Assembly: GCF_032854445.1 (NCBI RefSeq)
Contig: NC_088296.1
Coordinates: 10,082,706-10,146,705, forward strand
Reading direction: 5' to 3'
DNA from: Liolophura sinensis
Lineage: Eukaryota > Mollusca > Polyplacophora > Chitonida > Chitonidae
Length of the DNA stretch: 64,000 nucleotides
Position numbers and translations under genes: made by a program. Shown here piece by piece: positions 1-10,154 of this stretch. The notes below the pieces were generated by a model. That model had not been told where the DNA came from. It made no database searches and saw nothing but the letters and a program-made list of their open reading frames with translations. Position 1 is the stretch's first letter, and each line of letters starts with the position of its first letter.

Positions 1-1089
1 TACTGGAACAATTTCTTTGTCATGAAGAATAATAAAAGAAAAGGAAACACATTAAAATACGGAGGCCTACTGGCATTAAAGATTGGCCAGAATGGGATCA
101 AACTGTCGCCAGTAAAAATACTGCAGTAGTAAGGCTTTGTTACTTTACAGTTTACCAATTGTAATTGTATGCGTTAGCAATTTAAAAACCACTAACGATG
201 CAATATTAACAAAAGTGACGATTATTGAAATATGTTTATAATGGTTGTGTAAATGATATCAAATCATTTCAAGATGACATGACAAACACTTCAACATTAA
301 AAATCGCAGAATCGAAAAGTGTGTTTTATGCTGTCACTCTCGTTTTCTGGATGTACTGACTGGCTTTATTTTTGGGTGTGTTGAAACATTTGCATTGCTT
401 TACATTTTATTTCTTTGCTTTACTTAACGAAGAAAGTTGTACCGAATCACGTAATGGGCTTATTGTGTACACCCAACATTACACACTTCATGCGAACTTT
501 AAAGGTTGCATATCCAAAATTAAAGCGATAAGAGCATAAAACGATTCTTGTTTTTGATTTGCAATAGCACACATCCTCTAAATCCTCAATAAATTCGACC
601 ACAGACATGATGTATAATTTGGCATATTACAGGAATACTGGCTCATGTGAACAGATTACTCTTGGATTAGGCTATTATAGATGTCCCTATATGATCATTA
701 CAGTCTTCTTATCACAAGAATTACGATTTTAACGCACATCTAAATGTATACTTTACTGGTCCAATTGGTTGAGGATGCGAGCCTGTTCGAAGTCCTCTCT
801 AATTAATATGTATATCTGAATACGGTAACTGTCAGAGGAGTAGAATGTTTGAGTGTGTACCTTTGCATCAACTATATACTACAAGCCCATAATTGTGTGT
901 GTTAAAAAATAAAGATGAATGGCACATGTATCATTGTCTTGCAGTATGTCTGCATAAGCACGAAGGAAGATTACAGGGACTTGAATAGAGAAGTTCTAAA
1001 TCACACTCAAAAATCTTAGACAAGATTAGACAAGAGTTCGCGTTTGGATTACAAGTACAAATGTAGCTTGTTTACGATGTGACATTAAC
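1..1089. other. AT-rich non-coding stretch, nothing recognised
   Basis: No ORF with a recognisable motif, no repeat unit shared with the rest of the window and no convincing RNA gene is visible. A weak A-box/B-box-like pair near 757-800 has the wrong internal spacing for a tRNA and is not called. Confidence 0.5.
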
Positions 1090-1239
1090 GTGTGAAGGTC
1101 TGGCAGCAACCTGTGGATGGTTGTGGGTTTCCCCTGGGTTCTGGCCAGTTTCCACCCACCATAATATTGACCGCCGTCGTTTAAGTGAAATATTCTTGAG
1201 TACGGCGTAAAACATCAATCAAATAAATAAACAAATAAA
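1090..1239 (+). repeat. SINE family 1, 3' body
   Basis: This is the 3' two thirds of a SINE found many times in the window. The body runs from GAAGGTCTGGCAGCAACC through the CCACCCACCATAAT block to TGAAATATTCTTGAGTACGG and ends in a run of AAAT units. The tRNA-like head seen in other copies is missing. The full-length reference copies are at 15706-15951 and 41762-42025. Confidence 0.85.
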
Positions 1240-1242
1240 TTC

Positions 1243-1385
1243 CGCCATAACTTGGCGTTGCTGGGCACCCCTCCCAGCTGCCGGCATGGGAAGGTCCAGA
1301 TTTTGACCGTCAACCTGTCAAGGTTTTACGGTTGCTTTCTCACATGCCAGGCCAGGTATGCACCAAAGCTTATTTGCTTAATAGG
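1243..1385 (+). repeat. Dispersed repeat R1, forward copy
   Basis: About 140 bp, starting with TTGGCGTTGCTGGGCACCC and ending at GCACCAAAGCTTATT, that recurs in inverted orientation at 2315-2475 with perhaps 80-85% identity by eye. Short ORFs across it and across its partner are read-through of the repeat rather than genes. The family is not one I recognise. Confidence 0.7.
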
Positions 1386-1389
1386 CTAT

Positions 1390-2265
1390 AATCAGATAAC
1401 AATTTGTTTTTCGCAGCAAACACTTGTTACATGTATATACAAGGTACGATCGGTTGAAAAGAATTTCTAGGGGAAAATTTTTCTTTGTAGGAGCCAGTTT
1501 TCTGCGTACATGTCCTCCAAAATGAAAACAGGATACATGTGTGTAAAAGTTTGACACAGGGCCATGATTAAATTGAAATTTGTTTTAAATACATAGATGT
1601 ATATAGATTATATACAGCTTTAAACTGTAGCTTTAAACCCCCGGCATGAGAACTTCAATTTTTTTTTGTCCATAACTGATTTTACAAGTGATCTGATCGT
1701 GCCCTGTTCTGACAAAATATCACTTGGCCAAATGTCATTAAAAGACGGTAAGCGGTTATATAAGTCATCAACTTTCCAGGATAAGTGTTGCATAAGTGTT
1801 TTACTTTCATTATGGAGTTATTTTACTTTGTCCTGGATAATCCAATCAGTCATTTTTATACCTGTACTGGTGGCATCGAGCGACTGGATGTGTTATAGTG
1901 CGGCATCCTCTGTCCATCCTTGTGTTTGTCTGTCCGTAGTTCCGTTCGTCCGTTCACTTTACGACATTACCACTCTAGCGACAATACTGTTTCACGTAGA
2001 GCTTGGAGTCATTAGATATAGTCGAAAATGTCGGTGAACTAGGCTGCTATCAAAAACTGATGGTATGAGTCATGAAATACCTGAGCTATGCCCCTTTTCC
2101 GTTTGTCCACTCTAGCGACAATACCATTTCAGCATTTAAACTTCACATATGGATGAAGCTATCGGTGACCCTGACTGGCATTGAAAATGGGTCATATCAG
2201 CCTTTAAATATCTGAGTTATGCCCCTTTTCCACTCTTCAACGTTACGGCTATTCGTGTATCTGGC
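1390..2265. other. Non-coding; weak internal duplication
   Basis: Two related blocks around 1930-2000 and 2095-2130 share CCACTCTAGCGACAATAC, and two others share GAGYTATGCCCCTTTTCC (about 2080 and 2215). This suggests an old, diverged duplication. A 123-codon ORF at 1666-2037 overlaps these blocks, has no recognisable motif and is probably fortuitous. Confidence 0.45.
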
Positions 2266-2314
2266 CACAGACCCCCATTAATTTTCCATAAACGGCAATG
2301 TTAATGTTGAGCGC

Positions 2315-2475
2315 TGTAGTTCAGCCCCAAACATTCCTTGGCCAATAAGTTTTGGTGCATACCTGCCACAGCCTGTGAGAAAGAAGCCATTAAAATCTTG
2401 ACATAGGTTGACTGTCAAAATCTGGACCTTTCTATGCCGGCAGCTGGGAGGTGTGACTAGCAACGCCAAATGGGA
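2315..2475 (-). repeat. Dispersed repeat R1, inverted copy
   Basis: The reverse complement of this segment aligns along its length with 1243-1385. Together the two copies form an inverted pair separated by about 930 bp. The shared core includes CTCCCAGCTGCCGGCAT and AAGGTCCAGATTTTGAC. Confidence 0.7.
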
Positions 2476-2996
2476 CGTCACTCGCCGCCTCATCATCACC
2501 TATCCCCTTGTGTTCTCTTGCCCAGAATTTCAAACTTTCATGAGTACAACTCATACCTGCCCAAAGCTTAGACAATTTCCAGCATTTTGATGCCAAGCAT
2601 GCACCTGTACATCAAAAACGGCAGGCTGGCAGCAAAAAAGCACTTTGTATTCTAAAATACACGGCATTACATTCCCACCCGAAGAACGGGAGTTGTAATG
2701 GGGGTCTGCGTTCCATCTACAATACCGCTTCACTCTGAGCAAGGAAACTGAATTATGTCCTTTTGTGGACAGCGTACTTGTTCACTTAAACACGTCAACA
2801 ATATAATTTCAAAACTGTTTCAGGAACAGTTGAAGGCTTCGAAAATAGGTAATGTATACTATGGAATAATATATCGGAGTTATTTTCGTTTGTATGGCAA
2901 ATTTCATTTTCTGGCCAAATGTTTGTTCCACAAACCATGTCTTTGGAACATTCATGAGCTAATACATATGTCATTCACTAGCCTAAGACGGGTATA

Positions 2997-3204
2997 ATGA
3001 GTTACCGAAACTCTTGTATCAGCATTGATGCAACGCATGCCGTCATTGGACTTGGCAGATTTGTAAACGACAACGACAAGCATCCAGATGCGAAGGCCAA
3101 TATTGTGGAAGTGGATATCAAACCCCATCTGTTTTCTTCACCGTGAGAGACTTAAGAAAAGGACAGGAAGTAAAAATTAACTATGGCAACCAAACTGGAG
3201 AAAG
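2997..3204 (+). pseudogene. SET-domain exon fragment (lysine methyltransferase-like)
   Basis: The translation contains a CIxIDAT-like start, then GRFVNDND, KPHL and, after a shift to another frame, FFTVRDLRKGQEVKINYG. In SET domains the corresponding blocks are the GR(Y/F)xNH cofactor and active-site motif and the C-terminal (D/N)YG segment, so this is the C-terminal half of a SET fold. The frame changes at about 3130-3140, and the usual N-H dipeptide reads N-D. A GT donor follows GAGAAAG at 3205. A short tryptophan-containing stretch behind an acceptor near 5173 could be the next exon but cannot be shown. The upstream half (the GxG region) is not visible nearby. It is probably a decayed gene copy or a single displaced exon. 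Confidence 0.5.
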
Positions 3205-3205
3205 G

Positions 3206-4229
3206 TTTGTATATGTACAGTACATGCTCATTCTTTTTTTTTTTGTCTCTGTCTTTTATAACTGACTATTTGTCTATTTGACTATTTGAAGAGATATATT
3301 TATCTTTTGCTTTATATCAAAAGAAGATCTAAATAAGTACTGCATCTCCCCCTACCCCTCCAAGCCATCTCTAAAACACCAGTTGGGCGTAACCGAACTT
3401 AGTTTAAGCTCGCCTTTACCAAGTCGGGAAGAGGAATCTTTGAATGCTTTGTTCAAACCTGGGTCAGCCCGTATTAACATCTTTTTGTTTTCTTTATCTC
3501 TACTTTAACTGAATGGCACAGTGATGAAAAACATTACAGAAATGCAACAGAAAAACATTTATATGCGTATGGTTTTCATAACTCTTCTGGTGGAAAATGG
3601 TAAACAAAATATTTTAAGGTCAGTGATTTTGGGTCAGTCGGGTTATGTCTAATTGATGCTGCGACTACCCACCAGCCCCACCCCCCACCTTGTTTATACT
3701 AATGTTAATATAATAACCCGACTTACATGTACTTACATGTGTCATACATGTACTTTAGTTTTAGTACACCAAGAATTATCATTAACACAATTAGCCATTA
3801 GCTAGAGTCCGCTAGTCCGAATAACGCCTATGGAGGGCTGAATTACAAAACCAAGTTATCGCTGTTATTACAGGAATTTTTTATCCAAAATAGTCCAACA
3901 TACCTCTAAAAAGATGTTGGCGTTTTATTCAACATCACTCCTTATTCTGCTATTTTGATGTTTTCCATTACAGAGCGGTTAATAGCCCCAAGGCTATTGC
4001 GGACATTATACACTATTATAATGTTTAACAATCAGTGCTAGCCTACTTGTAATGCATTGTTTTCTGATAATCACGGTTCTCGGTTTTCACTACATGTACA
4101 CGTTTGTCTCCAATATACTGGCCCTGATCTGCCAAAATTTACTTTCAGAGAGAAACCCTTGTCTTGTACGGCCACAATACACACGGTCTTTCCAGTAGTG
4201 TTACATTGTTGTTGTATATTATTTATTTA
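3206..4229. other. Non-coding, nothing recognised
   Basis: AT-rich sequence with a T-run near 3233 and no ORF with a recognisable motif. It may be an intron or flank of the SET fragment. Confidence 0.45.
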
Positions 4230-4230
4230 T

Positions 4231-4475
4231 TTAATTGGTGTTTCACGCCGTACTCCAGAATATTTCGATTATACAACGGCGGCCAGCATTATGGTGGGAG
4301 GAAACAGGGCAAAGCCCGGTGGTAACCCACAGCCATATGCAGGTTGCTGTCAGACCTTCCCACGAATGGCCGGAGAGGAAGCCAACATGAGTTGGACTTG
4401 AACTCACAGAGACCGCATTGGTGAGAGGTTCCTGGATCATTACGCTGCGCTAGCGTGCTAATCAACTGAACTATT
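4231..4475 (-). repeat. SINE family 1, near full length, minus strand
   Basis: Read on the minus strand it has a tRNA-like head: an A-box-like TCAGTTGATTAGCACGC and a B-box-like GTGAGTTCAAGTCCAAC. The shared body and the CGGCGTGAAACACCAAT tail with AAAT units follow. The tRNA-derived head implies RNA polymerase III transcription from internal promoter boxes. ORFs of 114 and 65 codons across it are repeat read-through. Confidence 0.88.
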
Positions 4476-5294
4476 ATTATTCATTTATACTAAAGCCTTT
4501 GTTTTCCCATTTTATTAACAGAATAAGCCACAGGACATATACAAGTGTCCAGGATAAAATTACATGTTTTCCGGTTTGTATATTTATTTTGTTTCCAAGA
4601 GTTGATGATCCTGGTACTTGCTGGTCTGGGTAATCCTTCCTGCCTGATTAATACGTGTTCCAAATGGACTTGAATTCAGCAGTTAACATGAAAATCTATT
4701 GAAAACCAAATTGTTTCACTCCTGTGACAAGCTGGAAAGGATTGAATTACTCACAAACCGATGTTAAAAAGACGACAATAATTACATGAATAATTTTATT
4801 GTTTTATTTTTTCCTTTGAAGTTGTTACTTGTAGAATAGTTCCGTTTTTCATTAGTTTTCTTTGATTTTCAATTTTTTTCTATTCAAATGAATTTCTTTA
4901 CATCAGAGAAATGTTGTGATACCATCAGGTACATGTACTCAACAAAGTATGCCAACTGGCCATACTATATTTCATTCAGTTTTTGCCTTCCAAAATTACA
5001 CGTATGATAAAATGCTTCATTTAGGTGTACATGTACAAAACATTCTCTAAAGCCTCATATCCAACAGGAGGCTGAAGAAAGCAAGAATTATGTACCAATC
5101 TGTAAATGTTTAATTTAAGAACTAGCTTAACTGAATGTATATTGCAATTACTTACTTTAGTCTAACTTTTGCAGTTGGTGTCCAGAGGAGAGTCAATATA
5201 CTTGGTTCAATTCTGTCGGTGAATGAGAAGCCTTAAGATGAATTGGGTGTGTCAGAGAGGGATTTGTTGAATAAGGTGAAAATCCTGGACTTGG
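4476..5294. other. Non-coding, AT-rich
   Basis: No recognisable gene or repeat. A possible splice acceptor (CTTTTGCAG) near 5165-5173 precedes a short open stretch, noted in the SET entry. Confidence 0.4.
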
Positions 5295-5427
5295 ATGTCT
5301 GTAAAGGTAATCTGGGTTTGTAAGGGGTGGGGTTTGACCTTAGGGGGAAAATTTGGAATCTTCCCCAGAAATGGCGAAATGAAACCTGAGCGAGAAGACT
5401 ACATAAGCTGTAATATCTTTCACAACA

Positions 5428-5819
5428 AGGATGTATGGCGCGAAGGCAACGTTGGCAGCCCTATCCTTGGACGCACATCTGCACCAAGTGTTTGAGGAAA
5501 GCTTTGAGCCAAAGTCAGCAAGCAAAGACCCACTGAAAAAATTAGGGGCAGCTATTCCACCCTATACACCCTATACAATGCAAGTATTTCCCAACATATC
5601 CGACAATCATCTTTTGTTGCAAGAATGTGGGCGCTACTGACATCCAGCAGCATCCTACTGAAGATAATGGTTGGGAACTCCAAGATGAGTCGTACGACAT
5701 GTCTTGGTTCCGTGGTCCCCAGCTGCCAGATGCATTGGTACCAGACGAGGAAGCTACCGATGAGGAAACTGATGAACACTTCCAGCTGTCAGATGAAGAC
5801 GAGGATCTGAGGATCTGTT
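5428..5819 (+). pseudogene. Unrecognised coding fragment with acidic C-terminus
   Basis: Two overlapping open stretches (about 5431-5640 and 5627-5819) could be one gene broken by a frame change. The second reads GWELQDESYD, then WFRGPQLPD, and ends in an acidic, threonine- and serine-rich tail before TAA. This looks like the C-terminal end of a real protein by composition, but I cannot name the family. There is no signal peptide or membrane segment. The 3' third has a glutamate/aspartate bias unlike its AT-rich surroundings, which is the main reason to list it. Confidence 0.3.
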
Positions 5820-5829
5820 AATTAAAATG

Positions 5830-6280
5830 TCAATTAGGGGACATTAGGCGTCGCATGACCTTTGACCCATTTTTAAATGTTCTTCCCACCTCAATTACCG
5901 TTGGTGATTTATTTTCAGATGACCACCATTTACAAATCTACAGCTGTTTTGTACTTGTACCTTTCATGTTAATTAAAATGGTACTTAGCCTGGCTGTGAA
6001 GCGGGTACATTTTTGGTGGGTTTTTTTCTTGTTCGAAGTAACATTCTTAAAAGTTTTGACATCCCAGTAGTGCTTCTTTACTCCCTCTTCATTTAGAGAC
6101 CAATTTCAACTTGGAGTATAATTTAGTTCAAAAGATATAGCGATTTTAATTAGTCCCTGGCTTAATTTGTGACCTTTGACCTGTTCTTACGTGACCTTTC
6201 CACCACAATTGTTATTTTTTAGTGATTCTCACCCAGGCAATCACCCTTTACATTCCTAATTTGGTTCCATAGGTGTGCGG
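5830..6280. other. Non-coding; nothing recognised
   Basis: Several copies of the phrase 'gtgacctttga/gacctttgac' and 'cctttcatgttaattaaaatgg' appear here and again near 7970 and 8100, suggesting that the piggyBac and Penelope-derived insertions split an older repeat. No coding signal is seen. Confidence 0.4.
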
Positions 6281-6283
6281 TCG

Positions 6284-6716
6284 GTTAGGGTCTGTAACGC
6301 CCGTCATTTTCAGACTGTATCTAATACCACTTAACCTGGGGCTGGGCTGTAAAGGTAGCCATGCTCATTACATCAGCATGATGCCTTTATGAAAAGTTGC
6401 AATGAAAGCGCGACTGAGATGCTTGTGTAATTGTTATTTGACCTAGAACTCATTCACGGACTACGAATTTGAACTTTGATATGGAATTCATGCCTGGAAT
6501 ATTCATTGTCTGCCCGGCATCATTGAAAACTGATGACCGCTTCTCTCTTGTGTGTTACCGGCTTTATTTCTTATTTGTATAATTTCTTACATAACTTTGT
6601 CTTTGGGAGTTAGTGTTAAACGTTGTTTTGGAAATGGATCTTGCGATTATCGACTTGGAACGCCTTTTACGGACTACGAATGGTATATGGATGTCGGACT
6701 TGACGCTTATATTTCA
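6284..6716 (+). repeat. Solo Penelope-like 3' UTR copy
   Basis: This 430-bp segment aligns almost base for base with the sequence downstream of the Penelope-like ORF at 54978-55412. The match runs from CGGTTAGGGTCTGTAACGC, through CTAATACCRCTTAACCTGG and AAAACTGATGACCGCTTC, to a shared end near GACGCTTATATTT. No reverse-transcriptase sequence lies upstream, so it is a 5'-truncated element or a short element carrying the same tail. Related copies lie at 18925-18990, 32912-33320 (minus) and 58500-58875 (minus, diverged). Confidence 0.85.
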
Positions 6717-6740
6717 TATTAATTAAAACCTGAATTAGTG

Positions 6741-6759
6741 TTAACCCATTCACTCCGAC
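6741..6759 (+). repeat. piggyBac left TIR with TTAA target site
   Basis: TTAA at 6741-6744 is followed by the inverted-repeat tip CCCATTCACTCCGAC. Confidence 0.85.
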
Positions 6760-7858
6760 GCGCGGCTCAGGCCGCATGCAGAGTGCTCTGTCTCAACCCG
6801 AGGAGCGGGTATATCCGCGCGGCCGAGAGGACCTCATTTCCCAAGGAGCGGCTAAACCCGCATATGACACCACTTCTCACTGGGTGCATATTTTGCCTTC
6901 AAATGTTTTGTTTAAGTATAAATTAGTCAAAACGCACCTGTCTTGATCTCTTAGGCTTGTATTTACTGGTATTTTGACGGTTTTTATTGGCTTGAATGCC
7001 TAACAACAACAAAATTAGGCCCTTTTTTTCGAGTCGCACACGCTTGAGTGTAAACATGTCTTCGTTGGCCGAATCCAGCGAAGAAGAGGATTGTTTAGGT
7101 TTCACAACCGATGATAGACCGTCTGCTGACAGAGAATGTGACACTGAATCAGATATTAGTGTATCGGAAAGTGAATCTGATGATGACGACATTATTTTGT
7201 TTTGTGTTTATTATTCATTCTGAAAGGAGTGTGTAGATCTGACCTGAATATAACTGACCAATGATTCTGTCCCGCTGTGTCACGTGATAGAATCTAGGGC
7301 AACTACTGACCAATGAACGACGAATGCATTCGTCGGCAAAATGTTTTGGTATTTTTGCGTAGCTGAAGTTAGAAAACGTCTGACTATAGTACGGCTCTTT
7401 TCAACACTTCAACAAATCCACGATAAATAACTGGTTTCTCTGTATTTCCTCATAGTTTGATGACTTTGAAACAAATACTTTTATTCAGAAAAGCGAGGGT
7501 TATGTACAGGAATTCCGCTATCACCACCTCCAAAAATACGATACCTTTCGCTGATGTCGCATTTTCTGTGAATGTTCAGTTCGATAATCCCATTTTATAG
7601 ATCTTTATGAATGTACGTCCACAACCACACTAATATTTTACAAGATTACGTAGAATAAACATAAATCAAAAAAATCAACAATCTTTAGAATGCTAAGATA
7701 GAAAAATGCTCTGCGTCACTCGCCGTTACAGTGTAATCTCACACAGAGGCGAGTACGGCCGTTGAGGCTGATCGCTGACGCCTGCTCGGGCGGAAGGCAG
7801 GCACGGCTACAGCCCGCCGCTGTACTGGCGGCTGCAAGGAGCTGTCGGAGTCAATGAG
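6745..7858 (+). mobile_element. piggyBac-like element, internally deleted
   Basis: The left end reads TTAA then CCCATTCACTCCGAC, and the right end reads GTCGGAGTCAATGAG then TTAA. The terminal 15 bp are inverted repeats with two mismatches, and the flanking TTAA duplications (6741-6744, 7859-7862) are the hallmark of piggyBac insertion. The element is only 1,114 bp, whereas an autonomous copy needs a transposase of about 550-600 residues. Only an N-terminal-like acidic ORF remains inside. GC-rich subterminal blocks occur at both ends (about 6757-6860 and 7735-7850). It could only have been mobilised in trans. Confidence 0.82.
6996..7223 (+). pseudogene. Acidic N-terminal remnant of a piggyBac transposase
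   Basis: A 75-codon ORF inside the piggyBac inverted repeats. From an internal methionine at 7056 the product is dominated by Ser, Glu and Asp (SSEEED, then SESESDDDD), the kind of disordered acidic leader common at the N-terminus of piggyBac transposases. It stops in ordinary sequence and has no DDD catalytic core. Position and composition make a truncated transposase the best explanation, but there is no diagnostic catalytic motif, so the call leans on context. Confidence 0.5.
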
Positions 7859-7862
7859 TTAA
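7844..7862 (-). repeat. piggyBac right TIR with TTAA target site
   Basis: GTCGGAGTCAATGAG is the inverted partner of the left tip and is followed by TTAA at 7859-7862. Confidence 0.85.
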
Positions 7863-8224
7863 TTAGCGTCGTTCTTAAGTGATCTTTCCACCAGAAATTC
7901 CATTCTTACCTTGCAGATTTGGATAAAGTGTGGTGCCCATAATCATTTGGCATAGAAATGAAATTTGTACCTTTCATGTTAATTGTCCATTTTTGTGGGG
8001 TTTTCGGGTAGCGCCCCCCACCACACCCACCACCTCCGGAACGTAAGAATGGCCGTTCTGTGTAAAGGCTAGGTAGAACTACACCCCTTCACCTCAAACC
8101 TTTTGTACCTTCCATATTAATTAAACCTTGCATTGCTCCCAGAATACAAACCTCTGTCAAGTCAGGCGAAAGTCTCTAAAAGTGCTGTGTAGACTGTCTT
8201 GCTTGGAGGTCTGCAACAAGGGTG

Positions 8225-8427
8225 TAAGGGCAATGATTGTTTTGGTCTGGTGTCAGTATAATGTGACTGAGGGGAGTAGTTTGTTGGGTGCCTTCCTTAA
8301 GCCATCTCGGCAAGGCAGTAGCTGATAACAGAGCAGTGAAAATCTGGCCTGCAACAAGGAGACACCCGTGTCATATGACTGGAATACTGTTACAACCTTA
8401 AACCTGAAGCACTCACACCCTTCTGAG
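8225..8427 (+). repeat. SINE family 2, 3' body
   Basis: It contains GGTGTCAGTATAATGTGACTGAG, then TGCAACAAGGAGACACCCGTGTCATATGACTG, and ends CCTTAAACCTGAAGCACTCACACCC. This is the same body and tail as the longer copy at 10155-10520. The head is absent. The 65- and 92-codon ORFs over it are not genes. Confidence 0.8.
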
Positions 8428-8910
8428 GTGTAGTTGGTGTTTAAACCTTGTGAGGTGTTTGATGCCTTGTGGGGTGATTGTTGCCTTGTGAAGTATTCAA
8501 CTACAATCTCACAAGGTCGCTCAAATCTCATTAGACTTCATAGGAATTTGCAAGTTGATCCTCCCAGGTCCAAATCCTTACAGGGTCATAGATACGGGTT
8601 TGTGTGTGCGCGTGTTTTCTACAAAACGTTAGCAGAAAGGAAAAGTAAGAGAAAAGTTAACAACCAAATTTAATCCACATCGTAATATGGCATTGTCCTT
8701 TTGAGAATTGAATAACTAATGACTCTATGTCATCGTTTTTTTTAAAGTTCAGAGCTATGTTTTCGAAAATGTTGCCCTTAGTAGATTCACTTCACATCTG
8801 AGTTCATAAATCTATTGTTCGAAATAAAGAAAAAAAATGTGAGTAGAAATTGCTTCAATTTGGCTAAAGAAAAAATCAATTGATGATACCTCTTAGAACA
8901 AATTTACTTA
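8428..8910. other. Non-coding, nothing recognised
   Basis: Short local echoes of GCCTTGTGAGGTG / GCCTTGTGGGGTG / GCCTTGTGAAGT at 8440-8495 suggest a small decayed tandem repeat. No coding motif is seen. Confidence 0.4.
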
Positions 8911-9168
8911 GGAATCTCAAATCCCTGAACAGTATTCACGTTGTTAACCTTGATGTCAGGCAAGGCTGGAACATCTGATTTACTCAGGAATCTCAAATCC
9001 CTGAACAGTATTCACGTTGTTAACCTTGATGTCAGGCAAGGCTGGAACATCTGATTTACTCAGGAATCTCAAATCCCTGAACAGTATTCACGTTGTTAAC
9101 CTTGATGTCAGGCAAGGCTGGAACACCTGATTTACTCAGGAATCTCAAATCCCTGAACAGTATTCAGG
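8911..9168. repeat. Tandem array, 76-bp unit, about 3.4 copies
   Basis: Units start with GGAATCTCAAATCCCTGAAC at 8911, 8987, 9063 and 9139. The first three are nearly identical, which implies recent amplification. The last unit breaks off inside AGTATTCA and is followed by unrelated sequence leading into the large palindrome. Confidence 0.95.
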
Positions 9169-9195
9169 GGTAATGAGCTGTAGATGTACAGCTAC

Positions 9196-9830
9196 CCTCG
9201 CAAGACTCCAACTTCTTTTCTTACACTGGCCTTACAACGTTATTTTCATACTAAACGAAGTTCCAGGCCAATTGTCTTTGTTATCGAACAAGTTTCGCGC
9301 ATTTAAGACACCAACCTAAAGACCTGCTTTCCACACTCACAGCACCGCCACCATACGTCCGTTCTCGATTTAGAATAGATTTATTATAGCATTGAAGGCT
9401 TTCAGGGTATGCCCTACTGGGTGATTGCCGCCATGTTGAGCACCTATGTGCATGTCCTGCTTCATAGTGGTGTGGTGGGAAGATGGCGGCATTCCCCGAG
9501 AAGCGTATGCTGTAAAAGCCTTCATTGCTGTAATAAATCTATTCTAAATCGAGTAGGGACGTATGTTGGCGGTGTATGTTGGCGGTGGTGGTGGTCTTTA
9601 GGTCTATAGGTTTGTGACAGGTCTTTAGGTTTGTGACAGGTCTTTAGGTTTGTGACAGGTCTTTAGGTTTGTGACAGGTCTTTAGGTTTGTGACTGTTGT
9701 TCGAGCCAGACCTGTTCCATGACAAAGACAGTCAGTCTGGATCTTCATTGAGTAGGGCATTAATGTTGTAAGAGTCGAGGCTCCAACGACGCTAGGCCAG
9801 TATAAGAAAAGCAGTTGGAGTCTTTAGGGG
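9196..9830. repeat. Large imperfect palindrome (foldback-type element)
   Basis: The left arm (from AAGACTCCAAC near 9200) matches the reverse complement of the right arm (ending GTTGGAGTCTT near 9827). Matched blocks include CTGGCCT, TGTCTTTGT, CCTAAAGACC, CATACGTCC and a 39-bp block CTCGATTTAGAATAG...AAGGCTTT (9364-9402) that pairs with 9515-9553 with only about three differences. Even the centre pairs (ATTGCCGCCAT with ATGGCGGCAT). Indels and the 19-bp array in the right arm shift the symmetry axis. No transposase is encoded, so it fits a foldback/MITE-like element. No clear target duplication was found. Confidence 0.8.
9596..9694. repeat. Tandem array, 19-bp unit, about 5 copies
   Basis: The unit GTCTTTAGGTTTGTGACAG is repeated perfectly in the right arm of the palindrome. 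The left arm has the single corresponding block CCTAAAGACC, so the array expanded after the palindrome formed. Confidence 0.95.
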
Positions 9831-10154
9831 CTAATATACGGCCTGATTCAAACCCCTAGCCAGGATTTATGAAAGCCATGAGAGATGAATGTCCTAATCA
9901 TAATAGCCGGATGTCCGCGGTCTTCCCGGCCCTCAAGATCTTGCCATCACTGGAGATAGCTATGTTGCGATTCAAGACCAGTTTAGATCTAGTTTAAGTC
10001 ATAGTTTAAATTTATGTCAATATTAATATCGTCACCAGTCGAGCTCCCCCACTCATAATAAAAAATAGATACTTTCACATACATGTAAGCCTTGCCAGCA
10101 GATACCGCTTAAGTGTCGCATTAAATGTATTTCTTCCAGGAAAAAGAGAAACCG
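9831..10154. other. Non-coding flank
   Basis: Nothing recognisable between the palindrome and the SINE. Confidence 0.4.

Noticed and set aside
757-800. tRNA or SINE head
   Set aside because: A- and B-box-like words are present but with an extra base in the B box, wrong spacing and no acceptor stem pairing.
4057-4440. 114-codon ORF and its antisense partner
   Set aside because: Both are read-through of a minus-strand SINE; equivalent ORFs appear in the other SINE copies.
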